In this document: piece by piece, positions 10,315-20,201 of the stretch
How the letters are laid out: each line of letters starts with the position of its first letter
Numbering within the stretch: the stretch's first letter is position 1
NCBI RefSeq assembly: GCF_018449635.1
Contig: NZ_JAAVUV010000001.1
Span: 248,001 to 312,000, forward strand
Source of the DNA: Caballeronia sp. dw_276
GTDB taxonomy: Bacteria > Pseudomonadota > Gammaproteobacteria > Burkholderiales > Burkholderiaceae
Direction of reading: 5' to 3'
Length of the DNA stretch: 64,000 nt
Position numbers and translations under genes: made by a program
The notes under the pieces: generated by a model
The model's database searches: none
What the model was told of the DNA's origin: nothing
What the model saw: the letters and a program-made list of their open reading frames with translations, nothing else

Positions 10315-10851
10315 ATGTTCACGAGTTTTGACTACGCGGTGATGGCCGTGATCGGCCTCTCCGCGCTGCGCGGAATGTGGCGTGGCTTGCTGGCCGAAGT
10401 GTTCGGCCTGATTGGCTGGATTGCGGCCTTGTTGATCGCGGGGCGTTTTGTCGGTCTGGTCGTGCCTTATATCCCCGCGAACTGGCCGGGCGGCGCGCTG
10501 ACACAATGGCTGATCGCATTTTTGCTGATCGTGGCGGCTGTTCTGGTGGTATCGAGCGTGGCTGGCGCGTTGCTTTCGCGCGTGACCGAAGTGGTCGGGC
10601 TGCGCGGTATCGACCGGTCGCTTGGACTTTTGTTTGGCCTCGTGCGAGGCGCAATTCTGGTAGTGATCCTGGTCGCCCTGGCGGGCTTGACCGAACTGCC
10701 GCAACACGATTTCTGGCGTAACGCCTTGTTCCGGCCCGCGGCCGAACAAGGCGTGCGAGAACTGAAACCGCTGCTTCCCGATACGCTCGCCGCGTATGTG
10801 CGTACCACGCCGGATGGCTCGCAAGAACCGTCGAAGGCGCCCGCGCAATAA
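10315..10851 (+). CDS. cvpA: CvpA family membrane protein
   Basis: A small inner-membrane protein of 178 aa with four predicted membrane segments. It starts MFTSFDYAVMAVIGLSALRG and contains the family stretch RGMWRGLLAEVFGLIGWIAA. E. coli CvpA is needed for colicin V export and is encoded upstream of purF, as here. Its biochemical role is not settled. The ATG at 10315 follows dedD by 6 bases, so the two are probably co-translated. A TTG three bases earlier is an alternative start. Confidence 0.92.
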   Translation: MFTSFDYAVMAVIGLSALRGMWRGLLAEVFGLIGWIAALLIAGRFVGLVVPYIPANWPGGALTQWLIAFLLIVAAVLVVSSVAGALLSRVTEVVGLRGIDRSLGLLFGLVRGAILVVILVALAGLTELPQHDFWRNALFRPAAEQGVRELKPLLPDTLAAYVRTTPDGSQEPSKAPAQ

Positions 10852-10990
10852 CGATCAAGGCGCGCTACACGGGAATTGTGTGAAGGCTCGGCGCAACATC
10901 CACGCAGTTCAGGCGCGTTTTCCGGCGTTCTGCAACCGTTGCATCGATACGCCCTTTCGACCCGTTTCGACTCTTTGAAGGACCAATGCC

Positions 10991-12538
10991 ATGTGCGGCA
11001 TCGTAGGCGTAGTTTCCCAGACTCCCGTCAACCAGCTGATCTATGACAGCTTGCTGCTCCTGCAGCATCGCGGCCAGGACGCAGCCGGCATTGCGACGGC
11101 GAACGGCAACAACTTCCACATGCATAAGGCCAACGGCATGGTGCGCGACGTGTTCCGCACGCGCAACATGCGCAGCCTGCCGGGCAATGTCGGCATTGGC
11201 CAGGTGCGTTACCCGACGGCCGGATCGGCATCGAGTGAAGAAGAAGCCCAGCCGTTCTACGTGAACGCGCCGTTCGGCATCATCCTCGCTCACAACGGCA
11301 ACCTGACCAACTGGCCGCAACTGAAGGAAGAAATGTTCCGGATCGATCGCCGGCACATCAACACCGCGTCCGATACCGAAGTCCTGCTCAACGTCTTCGC
11401 CCACGAATTGCAGTTGTCGAGCTCCGGCCTGCAACTCGATCCGGCCGCGCTCTTCAAGGCGGTCAGCGGCGTTCACAGGCGGGTGAAGGGTTCGTACGCG
11501 ATCGTTTCGCTGATCGCCGGTTACGGGCTCGTTGCTTTCCGCGATCCGTTCGGCATTCGTCCGCTGGTCCTCGGCAAACAGGAAACGGCAACGGGCGTGG
11601 AATGGATGGTCGCGTCGGAATCCGTGGCGGTCGAAGGTATCGGCTTCGAGTTCGTGCGTGACGTGGAACCGGGCGAAGCGATTTTCATCGATAACGACGG
11701 CAACCTCCACAGCCAGCAATGCGCCGATAACCCCAGCCTCAACCCCTGCATCTTCGAACTCGTGTATCTGGCGCGTCCGGATTCGTGCCTCGACGGCGTG
11801 CCGGTCTACAACGCGCGTTTGCGCATGGGCGATTACCTCGCCGAGAAGATCAAGCGCGTGCTGCCGGGCGTCGAAATCGACGTGGTGATGCCGATTCCGG
11901 ATTCGTCGCGTCCCGCCGCCATGCAAGTGGCCGCGAAGCTGGGCGTGGAGTATCGCGAAGGTTTCTTCAAGAATCGCTACGTTGGCCGTACGTTCATCAT
12001 GCCGGGCCAGGCGGTGCGCAAGAAATCGGTACGCCAGAAACTCAACGCCATGGCGATCGAGTTCAAGGGCAAGAACGTGTTGATCGTGGACGATTCGATC
12101 GTTCGCGGAACCACTTCTCACGAAATCGTGCAGATGGCGCGCGATGCCGGCGCCGCGAAGGTGATTTTCGCGTCCGCTGCGCCGCCGGTGAAGTTCCCGA
12201 ACGTGTATGGCATCGACATGCCCACGCGTGGCGAACTCGTCGCGCATGGCCGTTCGGACGATGAAGTCGCGCGCATGATCGGCGCGGATCATCTGGTGTA
12301 TCAGGACGTGGCCGATCTGAAGCAGGCCATCCGCGATATCAACCCGGCGCTGAAGGAATTCGATGCGTCGTGTTTCGACGGCAATTACATCACCGGCGAT
12401 ATCAACGAGGCTTATCTCGACCGGCTGGAAACGGCGCGTCTCGCGCCATCGGCACAATCGGATCGCGACGCCGCAAGTGAAGCGATGGAAGGCGGCGTAT
12501 CGCGTTCGCAGCTGCACTTGCAGTTGTCGGTTGAATGA
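10991..12538 (+). CDS. purF: Amidophosphoribosyltransferase
   Basis: PurF catalyses the first committed step of purine synthesis, moving glutamine nitrogen onto PRPP. The 515-aa product starts MCGIVGVVSQ, so the glutaminase nucleophile Cys is exposed by removal of Met. QHRGQDAAGI and the PRPP loop VLIVDDSIVRGTTS (about residue 363) are intact. GAAGGA at 10977-10982 sits 8 bases before the ATG. The cvpA-purF-metZ order is common in beta-proteobacteria. A terminator-like hairpin follows. Confidence 0.98.
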   Translation: MCGIVGVVSQTPVNQLIYDSLLLLQHRGQDAAGIATANGNNFHMHKANGMVRDVFRTRNMRSLPGNVGIGQVRYPTAGSASSEEEAQPFYVNAPFGIILAHNGNLTNWPQLKEEMFRIDRRHINTASDTEVLLNVFAHELQLSSSGLQLDPAALFKAVSGVHRRVKGSYAIVSLIAGYGLVAFRDPFGIRPLVLGKQETATGVEWMVASESVAVEGIGFEFVRDVEPGEAIFIDNDGNLHSQQCADNPSLNPCIFELVYLARPDSCLDGVPVYNARLRMGDYLAEKIKRVLPGVEIDVVMPIPDSSRPAAMQVAAKLGVEYREGFFKNRYVGRTFIMPGQAVRKKSVRQKLNAMAIEFKGKNVLIVDDSIVRGTTSHEIVQMARDAGAAKVIFASAAPPVKFPNVYGIDMPTRGELVAHGRSDDEVARMIGADHLVYQDVADLKQAIRDINPALKEFDASCFDGNYITGDINEAYLDRLETARLAPSAQSDRDAASEAMEGGVSRSQLHLQLSVE

Positions 12539-12720
12539 CGCGGTTGGCTGCAGCGCGTGAAAACGCGTGATAGGATTGGGCTTGCGTCGATTTGAGATCA
12601 GCTTGCGGACGCGGGTTTTGATGGCTTCATCAATCGAAACCCGAAACAGCTAAAGCGAACCGGTGGTGGTTTCGTTTCATCCGATTCCCTTCCCGGCGAC
12701 GCTACAGGCTTTTCCGCACC

Positions 12721-12756
12721 AAGCCCGCTCATGCTGACGCAGAAGCGGGCTTTTTT
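12721..12756 (+). terminator. Terminator between purF and metZ
   Basis: AAGCCCGCT (12721-12729) pairs with AGCGGGCTT (12744-12752) around a 14-base loop and is followed by more T residues, giving TTTTTT at 12751-12756. It would end the purF transcript. Confidence 0.75.
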
Positions 12757-12808
12757 GCGTCCCGGTTTGGATACCGCCGGGTCACCATGAATAAAAGAGA
12801 TGGAAAGA

Positions 12809-14017
12809 ATGGACGATACGAACATGGACGACAACCTCAACTTCGATACGCTCGCCGTGCGCGCGGGAACCTTGCGCAGCGACTTCAACGAGCATTCGGA
12901 GGCGATTTTCCTGACATCGAGTTTCGTGTTCGAGAGCGCCGCGCACGCTGCGGAGAGCTTCAAGAACGCCGAAGAGGCTTACACGTACTCGCGCTTCACG
13001 AATCCGACCGTCGCGATGTTCCAGAAGCGCCTGGCCGCGCTCGAAGGCGGCGAGGCGTGCATGGCGACGGCGTCCGGGATGGCTGCGATCATGTCGGTCG
13101 TGATGTGTTCCATGCAGCAGGGCGACCACCTGGTCAGCTCGAAGAGCCTGTTTGGATCGACGGTCGGCATGTTTTCGCAGATCTTCACCAAGTTCGGCAT
13201 CACGACCACGTTCGTCGATCCGACCAATCTCGACGAATGGCGTGCCGCCGTGCGGCCCGAAACGAAGATGTTCTTCCTCGAAACGCCATCGAATCCGCTG
13301 ACGGAAATCGCGGATATCGAGGCCATCGGCAAGATTTCGAAGGAAGTGGGCGCGCTGTTCGTTGTCGATAACTGTTTCTGCAGCCCGGCCTTGCAGCAGC
13401 CTTTGAAGCTCGGTGCGGACGTGGTGATGCATTCGGCCACCAAGTTCCTCGATGGACAGGGCCGTGTGCTGGGCGGCGCGCTGGTTGGATCGAAGCAATT
13501 CATCATGGAAAAGGTGTTCCCGTTCGTGCGCAGCGCCGGGCCGACCTTGTCCGCGTTCAACGCTTGGGTATTGCTGAAGGGAATGGAGACGCTTTCGTTG
13601 CGCGTGGAAAAGCAGTCAGCCAATGCGCTGGAGATTGCGCGCTGGCTGGAAACGCATCCTGCCATCGAGCGCGTGTTTTACCCTGGGCTCGAGTCGCATC
13701 CACAGTACGCAATCGCGAAGAAACAGCAGAAGGCCGGCGGGGCGATCGTGTCGTTCGAGTTGAAGGGCGCGACGCGTGAAGAGCAGCGGGCTAATGCGTG
13801 GCGTGTGATCGATTCAACGAAAATTTGCTCGATCACCGGCAATCTCGGCGATACACGCACGACGATCACGCATCCCTCGACAACCACGCACGGGCGTTTG
13901 ACGCCGGAGGTGCGTGAGGCTGCGGGAATTCGGGAAGGCTTGATCCGGCTTGCGGTGGGGCTGGAGAACGCCGCGGATATCCGTGGGGATCTGGAACGCG
14001 GTCTGAACGGGCAATAA
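12809..14017 (+). CDS. metZ: O-succinylhomoserine sulfhydrylase
   Basis: MetZ makes homocysteine directly from O-succinylhomoserine and sulfide with pyridoxal phosphate. The product (402 aa from 12809) has YTYSRFTNPTVAMFQKRLA, the PLP lysine in MHSATKFLDGQGR, and the C-terminal SVGLE-type region as RLAVGLENAADI. The start is uncertain: ATGs at 12800, 12809 and 12824 are in frame. 12809 has GAGA about 8 bases upstream, and the conserved region begins at NFDTLAVRAG. Close relatives include cystathionine gamma-synthase, but the purF linkage favours MetZ. The terminator before it means it probably has its own promoter. Confidence 0.92.
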   Translation: MDDTNMDDNLNFDTLAVRAGTLRSDFNEHSEAIFLTSSFVFESAAHAAESFKNAEEAYTYSRFTNPTVAMFQKRLAALEGGEACMATASGMAAIMSVVMCSMQQGDHLVSSKSLFGSTVGMFSQIFTKFGITTTFVDPTNLDEWRAAVRPETKMFFLETPSNPLTEIADIEAIGKISKEVGALFVVDNCFCSPALQQPLKLGADVVMHSATKFLDGQGRVLGGALVGSKQFIMEKVFPFVRSAGPTLSAFNAWVLLKGMETLSLRVEKQSANALEIARWLETHPAIERVFYPGLESHPQYAIAKKQQKAGGAIVSFELKGATREEQRANAWRVIDSTKICSITGNLGDTRTTITHPSTTTHGRLTPEVREAAGIREGLIRLAVGLENAADIRGDLERGLNGQ

Positions 14018-14065
14018 CTCGACAGCGGGTCCAGGACTCGATCCCGGACCCGCCGTGGCAAAAAA

Positions 14066-14407
14066 TCAGACGTCCAGCAATTCAACATCGAATACCAGCG
14101 TAGCGTTCGGCGGAATCACGCCGCCCGCGCCGCGCACGCCATAACCAAGTTGCGGCGGGATGGTCAGCTTGCGCTTGCCGCCGACCTTCATTCCCTGCAC
14201 GCCTTCATCCCAGCCCTTGATGACCATGCCGCCGCCCAGCACGAAGGCGAACGGATCGTTGCGGTCATGGCTTGAATCGAACTTCTGTCCGTCGGTCAGC
14301 CAGCCCGTGTAATGCACGCTGACCGTCTTCCCGGCGACGGCATCCGCGCCTTCACCCACGACCAGGTCTTCATACTTGAGGCCCGAATCTGTCGTCACGA
14401 TCGCCAT
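14066..14407 (-). CDS. FKBP-type peptidyl-prolyl cis-trans isomerase
   Basis: A single-domain FKBP of 113 aa, probably cytoplasmic as no signal peptide is seen. The family signature is complete: [18 protein letters not shown], then [20 protein letters not shown], then IPPQLGYG and [10 protein letters not shown]. These include the aromatic residues lining the active pocket. AAGGAG lies just before the ATG on the minus strand. It converges with metZ; an imperfect GC hairpin (14025-14053) lies between the two stops. It speeds prolyl isomerisation during folding; its clients are unknown. Confidence 0.95.
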   Translation of the reverse strand: MAIVTTDSGLKYEDLVVGEGADAVAGKTVSVHYTGWLTDGQKFDSSHDRNDPFAFVLGGGMVIKGWDEGVQGMKVGGKRKLTIPPQLGYGVRGAGGVIPPNATLVFDVELLDV

Positions 14408-14594
14408 GTTTCTCTCCTTGTGTACGCCGGCTGCTTCGCCGGCTGAAATCGAAACCGGTATTGTAGGGCTTTCGGGCGCATCGTTACACCGGAGGAAGCG
14501 TGCACGACGTTTGCTGCATCTTCAGGCCGTTATCTTGTAATTCATTTGCGTGAGGCTGACTTGCCCCGAATCGAGAGGCCGTCGGGTACTCTCC

Positions 14595-14600
14595 TATAAT
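14595..14600 (+). promoter_or_regulatory. Possible -10 hexamer upstream of the histidine kinase
   Basis: TATAAT, a perfect -10 sequence, lies 64 bases before the kinase start. No convincing -35 was found 16-18 bases upstream (the matching position reads CGAGAG), so this is only suggestive. Confidence 0.3.
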
Positions 14601-14663
14601 GGCCGGTCATCTCGAAAACCGGGCAAGGTCCTCGCATTTATCAACGCTCAAGGATTTCCAATC

Positions 14664-15794
14664 GTGACAACGTCTTTTTCCGGCACGGTCGAAACGGGGC
14701 GCGCTCCCCGTCCTGAAGCGCCGGTCGCGGGCACGGATGGCGTGCTCGTCCTGAATGCCGCGCAACGCTGCCTTTCCGCCGATACCGTCTTCATCCATCT
14801 GTTCGATCTCGACGCCCATGCGTTCGATGGCCTCGCACTCGTCGATACCCCTTTGCCCAAGCCGCTCATCGCGGTTTTGGCCGAAGCCGCCGATGCCGCG
14901 CTCGCCGCGGGCGGCGTCCGGCGCGCGCGGGTATCGATTGAGGAGGGCGGCGCGCGCGCTTACAACATCCTCGCGTTGCCCAATACCGACACGGTGACCC
15001 TGATCGTGTCGCCGTGCGGCCTGGATACCGCCGCGCAAACCCAGCAGAAGCAGACGGATGAACGCACCGCGCACCTGCGCGCCGAAGCGGCGTTGTTCAT
15101 GCGCGATCATGTGCTGGGCGTCGTGTCGCACGATCTGCGCGGACCGCTGAATGCCATTCATAGCTGGGGCTATGTGCTCGAACGCAAGGTCGATACCACC
15201 GATGCCTCCGCCCAGCGCGCGTTGGGCGGCATACGCTCGGGCGTCGAGCAGCAGGTGAAGCTGATCGAGCAATCCATCGATACAACCCGCTCCGAGACCA
15301 AGACACTCGCGCTGAACCGCGTCCCGCTCGCCTTGCGTCCGCTCGTGGAGCACGCGGCCAGCGAAGCGCGCGCAAGCCTGGCGACGGCGCGCCACGTGAC
15401 GCTGCAGGTGGAATCGGCGCTGGCTGAAGAGCAGATCATCGGCGATAACGAACGCCTGATCCAGGCACTCTGGCTGATGCTCGCGTTCGCCACCGAGAGT
15501 AGTTCAGCCGGATCGACGGTGATCACGCAGGCGCGCGTGGAGGACGGCGCGTTTGTCGCTGCTGTCAGCTTTACGGCATCGGTGAAAGCACTTGGCGATC
15601 CCGATTTGCCCCATGCGCTCGAAGCGTTCGCCCGCAAGCAGGCCACCTTGCCGCGTGAAGCGGCGCGCATTGCATGGGGATTGGCGCTCTGCAAGCGGGT
15701 GGCGGAAGCGCACGGCGGCACGTTCGAACACGACGACATAGCCGATGGCGCCAACGTCACGCTCAAACTTCGCGTGCCCTTGAGCAGCACCTGA
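14664..15794 (+). CDS. Orphan sensor histidine kinase with divergent ATP-binding domain
   Basis: The GTG at 14664, with AAGGA 9 bases upstream, gives 376 aa. Residues 1-130 form a soluble region of unknown fold with no membrane segment. A HisKA dimerisation domain follows with the H-box VVSHDLRGPLNAIHSW (phospho-accepting His156). The C-terminal part resembles a HATPase: an N-box-like DNERLIQALWLML and a G2-like WGLALCKRVAEAHGG. The DxGxG motif of the ATP lid was not found, so ATP binding may be weak or different. No response regulator gene is adjacent. Cytoplasmic location is inferred. It could be a modulatory or phosphatase-type partner of another system. Confidence 0.8.
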   Translation: MTTSFSGTVETGRAPRPEAPVAGTDGVLVLNAAQRCLSADTVFIHLFDLDAHAFDGLALVDTPLPKPLIAVLAEAADAALAAGGVRRARVSIEEGGARAYNILALPNTDTVTLIVSPCGLDTAAQTQQKQTDERTAHLRAEAALFMRDHVLGVVSHDLRGPLNAIHSWGYVLERKVDTTDASAQRALGGIRSGVEQQVKLIEQSIDTTRSETKTLALNRVPLALRPLVEHAASEARASLATARHVTLQVESALAEEQIIGDNERLIQALWLMLAFATESSSAGSTVITQARVEDGAFVAAVSFTASVKALGDPDLPHALEAFARKQATLPREAARIAWGLALCKRVAEAHGGTFEHDDIADGANVTLKLRVPLSST

Positions 15795-15854
15795 TTTAAC
15801 TTTCGACCAGCTTGCGCCTCTATACTGGCGTTTTCTCTTGCGGAGCAAGTTGCT

Positions 15855-17261
15855 TTGAATCAGGTTGTCGCGCTAATTGGTGCCTTGCTGCTCGTCGCGC
15901 TGAACGGGTTTTTCGTCGCGGCCGAGTTTGGGCTGGTCAAGTTGCGCGCCACGCGCGTCCAGGCGATCGCGCGGTCGAACGGCCTGCCCGGACGCCTGCT
16001 TGCGAAAGTTCACGGCAAGCTCGACGCGTATTTGTCGGCTTGCCAGCTTGGGATCACGCTGGCGTCGCTCGGGCTCGGCTGGCTCGGCGAGCCCGCGTTC
16101 GCCGAACTGCTACATCCCCTTTTTGCGCTGGCGGGTATCGAATCGGCGAAGCTGATCGATGCTATCTCCCTGTTCTTCGCGTTCTCCTGTATTTCCTTTT
16201 TGCACATCGTGGTCGGCGAACTCGCGCCGAAATCCTGGGCGATCCGCCGTGCGGAACAGGTTGGCCTGTGGGTCGCCATGCCGCTCTACGGCTTCTATTG
16301 GGCAATGTACCCGTTCATCTGGGTGCTCAATTCGAGCGCGAATTTCGTGCTGCGCCTGTTTGGATTGAGCGCCGAACACGGTGGCGACGCCCACTATTCC
16401 ACTGACGAACTCAAACTGATCCTGCGCGGCCGCCGTTTGACCGGGGCCTCGACTACGCCGGATACGCTCGGTTTCTCCACGTCGAACGCCGACTCGAGCT
16501 ATAACGCCGACGAATGGAACACCATCGCGCATTCGCTCGATTTCAGCCGCATGACGGTGTCCGACCTGATGCGTCCGAGCCACGAGATGATCGGCCTGCG
16601 CAACGACTTGCCGATGCGCGACAACATGCAGGTGATCGCGCGGCATCGTTTCAGCCGCTATCCGCTTTTCGCCGATGCCAGCAACGAACGCGTCCTTGGC
16701 ATGATCCATCTGAAAGACCTGCTGCTCGCACGCGATGGCGCCGGGCGCGGCCTGCTCCATGGCCTGACACGTCAGGACACGAAACAGGATACCCTCGAGC
16801 GGCATGTGCGCCCGGTTCAGTACGTAGCGGCAAACCTCTCGGCGCTCGAATTGTTCCGGCGTTTTCGCAAGGGCGCGCCACACTTCGCACTGGTCGGACG
16901 CAAAGGCGAAAAGCCGATGGGTTTTCTCACGCTCGACAACCTGCTGGGCGCGCTCGTCGGCCAGATTCACGACGAGTTCCGTCAAGGCGATGCCGATTGG
17001 TCACGCATGGACGACGGCACGCTGATGGGCAAGGGCAGTCTGCCGGTGGTGTCGCTGGAAAGGGCGCTGGGGATCGATATCGATGAAGGGCAGGCGGAAT
17101 CGGTCGGCGGGCTCGTGATCAACGCGCTGGGCGATCTGCCAAGCGAAGGCCAGCGCGTGGGCTTCGATCGCTTCGATATTGTCGTGAAGAAGATGAACGG
17201 ACCACGCATCGTGCTCGTGCGCGTGTATCCGCATGAAGAGGTCGCGGAGGAAGCGGACTGA
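15855..17261 (+). CDS. CNNM/CorC (HlyC) family membrane protein
   Basis: A 468-aa protein with an N-terminal DUF21/CNNM membrane domain of four hydrophobic segments: IGALLLVALNGFFVAAEFGL, an inner pair near residues 60-130, and YGFYWAMYPFIWVLNSSANF. A CBS pair (RMTVSDLMRPSHEM to HLKDLLLARD) follows, then a CorC_HlyC C-terminal domain (LPVVSLERALGIDIDEG). Relatives are linked to magnesium or cobalt efflux or resistance; the old name hemolysin C is misleading. TTG at 15855 with CGGAG 9 bases upstream is the likely start. The gene stands alone, converging with treY. Confidence 0.9.
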   Translation: MNQVVALIGALLLVALNGFFVAAEFGLVKLRATRVQAIARSNGLPGRLLAKVHGKLDAYLSACQLGITLASLGLGWLGEPAFAELLHPLFALAGIESAKLIDAISLFFAFSCISFLHIVVGELAPKSWAIRRAEQVGLWVAMPLYGFYWAMYPFIWVLNSSANFVLRLFGLSAEHGGDAHYSTDELKLILRGRRLTGASTTPDTLGFSTSNADSSYNADEWNTIAHSLDFSRMTVSDLMRPSHEMIGLRNDLPMRDNMQVIARHRFSRYPLFADASNERVLGMIHLKDLLLARDGAGRGLLHGLTRQDTKQDTLERHVRPVQYVAANLSALELFRRFRKGAPHFALVGRKGEKPMGFLTLDNLLGALVGQIHDEFRQGDADWSRMDDGTLMGKGSLPVVSLERALGIDIDEGQAESVGGLVINALGDLPSEGQRVGFDRFDIVVKKMNGPRIVLVRVYPHEEVAEEAD

Positions 17262-17289
17262 TTCGTCCGCTTCCTTCAGCGTTGCTCGA

Positions 17290-20196
17290 TCAGGCCCGCG
17301 GCACGCCTTCTTCCATCAGCAATGCAACCGGCATTGAAGCCAAGGCATCGCGCATGAACAGGCGCTGACCGTCGGACTTGGGCGCGTTCGGGCTCAGCCA
17401 GTCGAACAACGCCCGCGATGCCAGCGCCTCCGGCAACACCACCGCCGTGTCGCCCCAATGGGCGGCATCGACCAGAGGAAGCCCGGTATCGTTTTCGGCG
17501 AGCAGGGCGTCCGCCAGGCGCGTTGAGATGACGATCACATACGCGCTTCCCACATGCCGTGCGAACGCAATCACGCTGTCCGCATGCGCGCCTTCCACTT
17601 TCAGCGGCACATACGATGCCTGCTCGAACAGCGACTGTGCATGCGCCCGCAATGCAAGCGCCCGGCGCACGATGCCAAGCTTCACGCGGCCATCCTTCCA
17701 GTTCTGCAATTGTTCCGATGGTGCCCCTTGCGCCTCGCCTTCAGCGAGCCACGCACGGCGCTGCTCGAAGTCGACGGGCCGGCGATTATCGGGATCGACG
17801 AGACTGAAATCCCATAGTTCGGTGCCCTGATAAAGGTCCGGCACGCCCGGCGATGTCAGCCGCAACAAGGTCTGCTGGAAACTGTTGATGGCGCCCGTCT
17901 TTGCAATGCGCGCGACGAACGCCGGCAACTCGCCGAGAAAACCGTCGCGTCGCTGGGGCGCGAGGATATCGAAGAGAAAATCGCGGCAGGCGTTTTCGTA
18001 CGCTTCGTCCGGCGCGAACCAGCTCGTGCGCAACTTGGCTTCGCGCATTCCCTTCAACTGCCACGCGCTCACGCGTTCGGCGAGTTCCGTGACGCCGGCT
18101 TCATCGTCGGGGGAAAGCGTCGGCGGCCAGCAGCCAACCAGCGTTTGATACAGCATTGCTTCGGCGGCGGCGCCGGGCGCCCAGCTGTTTTCATCGGCGT
18201 TCAGGATGCGGCGATGCGGCGTGTTCAGCGTCGACCAGCTTTTGAGCGTTGCAGCCCATTCTTCGGGGATTTCGCTCAGCGCCGCGATCCGCGCACGCAC
18301 ATCTTCGCCGCGCTTGTGATCGTGCGTGGCGGTTGTGAGCATGGCGTTCGGAAAGCGTTCGGCGCGTTCCTGGCTGCCTTCGTGGAACTTCTCGACCGAT
18401 AACGAAAACTCGCCCGGATCCGCGCCGACTTCGTTGCGCGAGATGAGCCGGCCGTATCGATAACACGCGGTATCTTCAACGGCCTTGGCCGCCACCGGTG
18501 AGGTCAGTTGCGAGAACAAGGTCTGCGCGTTGCGCCTGTGTGAACCGATGGAATTCGAGCCGTTGACGCTCGCCGGCGGGTTGTTGAACGCGCTGACCGG
18601 GCGCTCGCGTCCGTGGCGATCGAGCGGGCGTTCGCGCGGCGGCTTTTCTTCTACGGGTTCTTCGCCGCCCGGGCCGCCGAGCCATTGCGCGACCTGATCG
18701 AGAATGCCGTGATCCGCCGGCGCCAGTGCGGACTTCGCGCCTGCGTATGCCATCGAAAAGAAGCGTTCGTCTTCGGCGCTGCGTTGTCCGCTGACTGGAT
18801 AGATCCGGTACACGGGGAAGTGCACGACGAGTTCAGCCGTCACCCGTTTCAGCGATGAAAACGTGAAGTCGCGCGTGGCGGGCAAGTCGCGCGCGATCCG
18901 ATGCAACGCGCGCGCAACGCGGTCGAGTTCGGCGGAAAGATTCTCGGCCAGGATCTTGCGGCGCGCGGCTTCGGCTTCGACTTCGAACTCGGCGGGGCGT
19001 CCAGACAACTCCGCCCAGCTTTGCGCCAAGGGTTGTGCGCCGCGCGGATCGTGCAGCAGCGCGCCGACGTCGTTCATGAAATCGTAGCCGGTGGTGCCGT
19101 CGATCTGCCAGTCGTCGCGCACGGGCTCGCCACGCGCCAGGATCTTTTCGACGACGAAATACGTGCGGGCTTGTCTCAGGTTTTCAGGCCGCTGCTGCGC
19201 CAGGTCTTCGAGGCGATTGCGCAGCCGCTGGCAATATTCGCGCGGCTCGGCGAGGCCATCAACGTGATCGATACGCACGCCGTCTATCAAGCCTTCGGTG
19301 AAGAGCCGCAAGATCAGCGCGTGCGATGCCTCGAACACTTCCGGTCGCTCCACGCGCATGCCGCCGAGCGTGGAGACGTCGAAGAAACGGCGCCAGTTCA
19401 CTTCATCCGCCGCCGTGCGCCACCACGCGAGACGGTAATGCTGACGTTCGAGCAAGCGATGCAAACGGTCGCGGCCGACCACGTTGTCGCCGGAATGAGC
19501 GCGCACGGCGGTATCGATGGCCTTCTTGCCTTCGTCCGATGCAGCGAATTCCTTGAGTGCCGCGCGCGCTTCGTCGGCGCGTGGCTGGTCGGCTGGTTGC
19601 GTCGAAAGGCCGGTGAAACGCTGTGCCATGTCCGGCGCGCTTTCCTGCAGGATCGACGCGTAGTCGAGCGGGCTGACCGGGAAGGTGTTGCTGTAGTACG
19701 TAACCTTGAATCGGCCGTCGGTAGGGTCGAAGGTCAGCTTGATCTTGTTGCCCTTCAGTTCCTCGCCGTACGCGGCGCCCAGGAACGGCGCGAGCACCTT
19801 GCCGCGCAGCGCGGGGTCGGGCGAATGCCAGTCGACATCGAAATAACGCGAATGCGCTGCGTGACGGCCCCATTCGAGGATGTCCATCCACCAGAGGTTT
19901 TCGGACCCGCCCACGCCCATGTGGTTCGGCACGATGTCGACGATCACGCCCATCTCATGTGCGCGCAATTTTTCGACAAGGCGTTTCAGGCCTTCTTCGC
20001 CGCCAAGTTCGGGGTTCACGCGGGTGTAGTCGACGGTGTCGTAACCGTGCGTGGAACCGCTCGTGGCGGTTGTGATCGGCGACAGATACGCGTGGCTGAT
20101 CCCGAGCGACGCCATGTAGTCGACCTGGCGCGCGGCGTCGTCGAACGTGAAATCCTTGTGAAGCTGTAGGCGAAGCGTGGAGCGCGGGACGGTCAT
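17290..20196 (-). CDS. treY: Maltooligosyl trehalose synthase
   Basis: TreY turns the reducing-end alpha-1,4 bond of maltooligosaccharides into a trehalose alpha,alpha-1,1 bond. The 968-aa GH13 product shows region I VDIVPNH (residues 86-92), the nucleophile Asp310 in GVRIDHVDGL and the acid/base Glu350 in VVEKIL. The large C-terminal insertion found in TreY is also present, with the catalytic-site TTATHDHKRGEDVR. At 968 aa it is at the long end for the family; a charged Pro/Glu/Arg insert around residue 515 (EEPVEEKPPRERP) may account for part of this. It is the last gene of the island, 5 bp after malQ, and would work with TreZ. Confidence 0.95.
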   Translation of the reverse strand: MTVPRSTLRLQLHKDFTFDDAARQVDYMASLGISHAYLSPITTATSGSTHGYDTVDYTRVNPELGGEEGLKRLVEKLRAHEMGVIVDIVPNHMGVGGSENLWWMDILEWGRHAAHSRYFDVDWHSPDPALRGKVLAPFLGAAYGEELKGNKIKLTFDPTDGRFKVTYYSNTFPVSPLDYASILQESAPDMAQRFTGLSTQPADQPRADEARAALKEFAASDEGKKAIDTAVRAHSGDNVVGRDRLHRLLERQHYRLAWWRTAADEVNWRRFFDVSTLGGMRVERPEVFEASHALILRLFTEGLIDGVRIDHVDGLAEPREYCQRLRNRLEDLAQQRPENLRQARTYFVVEKILARGEPVRDDWQIDGTTGYDFMNDVGALLHDPRGAQPLAQSWAELSGRPAEFEVEAEAARRKILAENLSAELDRVARALHRIARDLPATRDFTFSSLKRVTAELVVHFPVYRIYPVSGQRSAEDERFFSMAYAGAKSALAPADHGILDQVAQWLGGPGGEEPVEEKPPRERPLDRHGRERPVSAFNNPPASVNGSNSIGSHRRNAQTLFSQLTSPVAAKAVEDTACYRYGRLISRNEVGADPGEFSLSVEKFHEGSQERAERFPNAMLTTATHDHKRGEDVRARIAALSEIPEEWAATLKSWSTLNTPHRRILNADENSWAPGAAAEAMLYQTLVGCWPPTLSPDDEAGVTELAERVSAWQLKGMREAKLRTSWFAPDEAYENACRDFLFDILAPQRRDGFLGELPAFVARIAKTGAINSFQQTLLRLTSPGVPDLYQGTELWDFSLVDPDNRRPVDFEQRRAWLAEGEAQGAPSEQLQNWKDGRVKLGIVRRALALRAHAQSLFEQASYVPLKVEGAHADSVIAFARHVGSAYVIVISTRLADALLAENDTGLPLVDAAHWGDTAVVLPEALASRALFDWLSPNAPKSDGQRLFMRDALASMPVALLMEEGVPRA

Positions 20197-20201
20197 GGTG
20201 T

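Noticed and set aside
10865..12517. A 550-codon minus-strand open frame opposite purF
   Set aside because: purF is unmistakable on the plus strand; the antisense product is Arg/His-rich without any domain.
14025..14053. GCGGGTCC/GGACCCGC hairpin between metZ and the FKBP gene as a terminator
   Set aside because: It lies between convergent genes, but no T-run follows the stem on either strand, so it is mentioned only as a weak hairpin.
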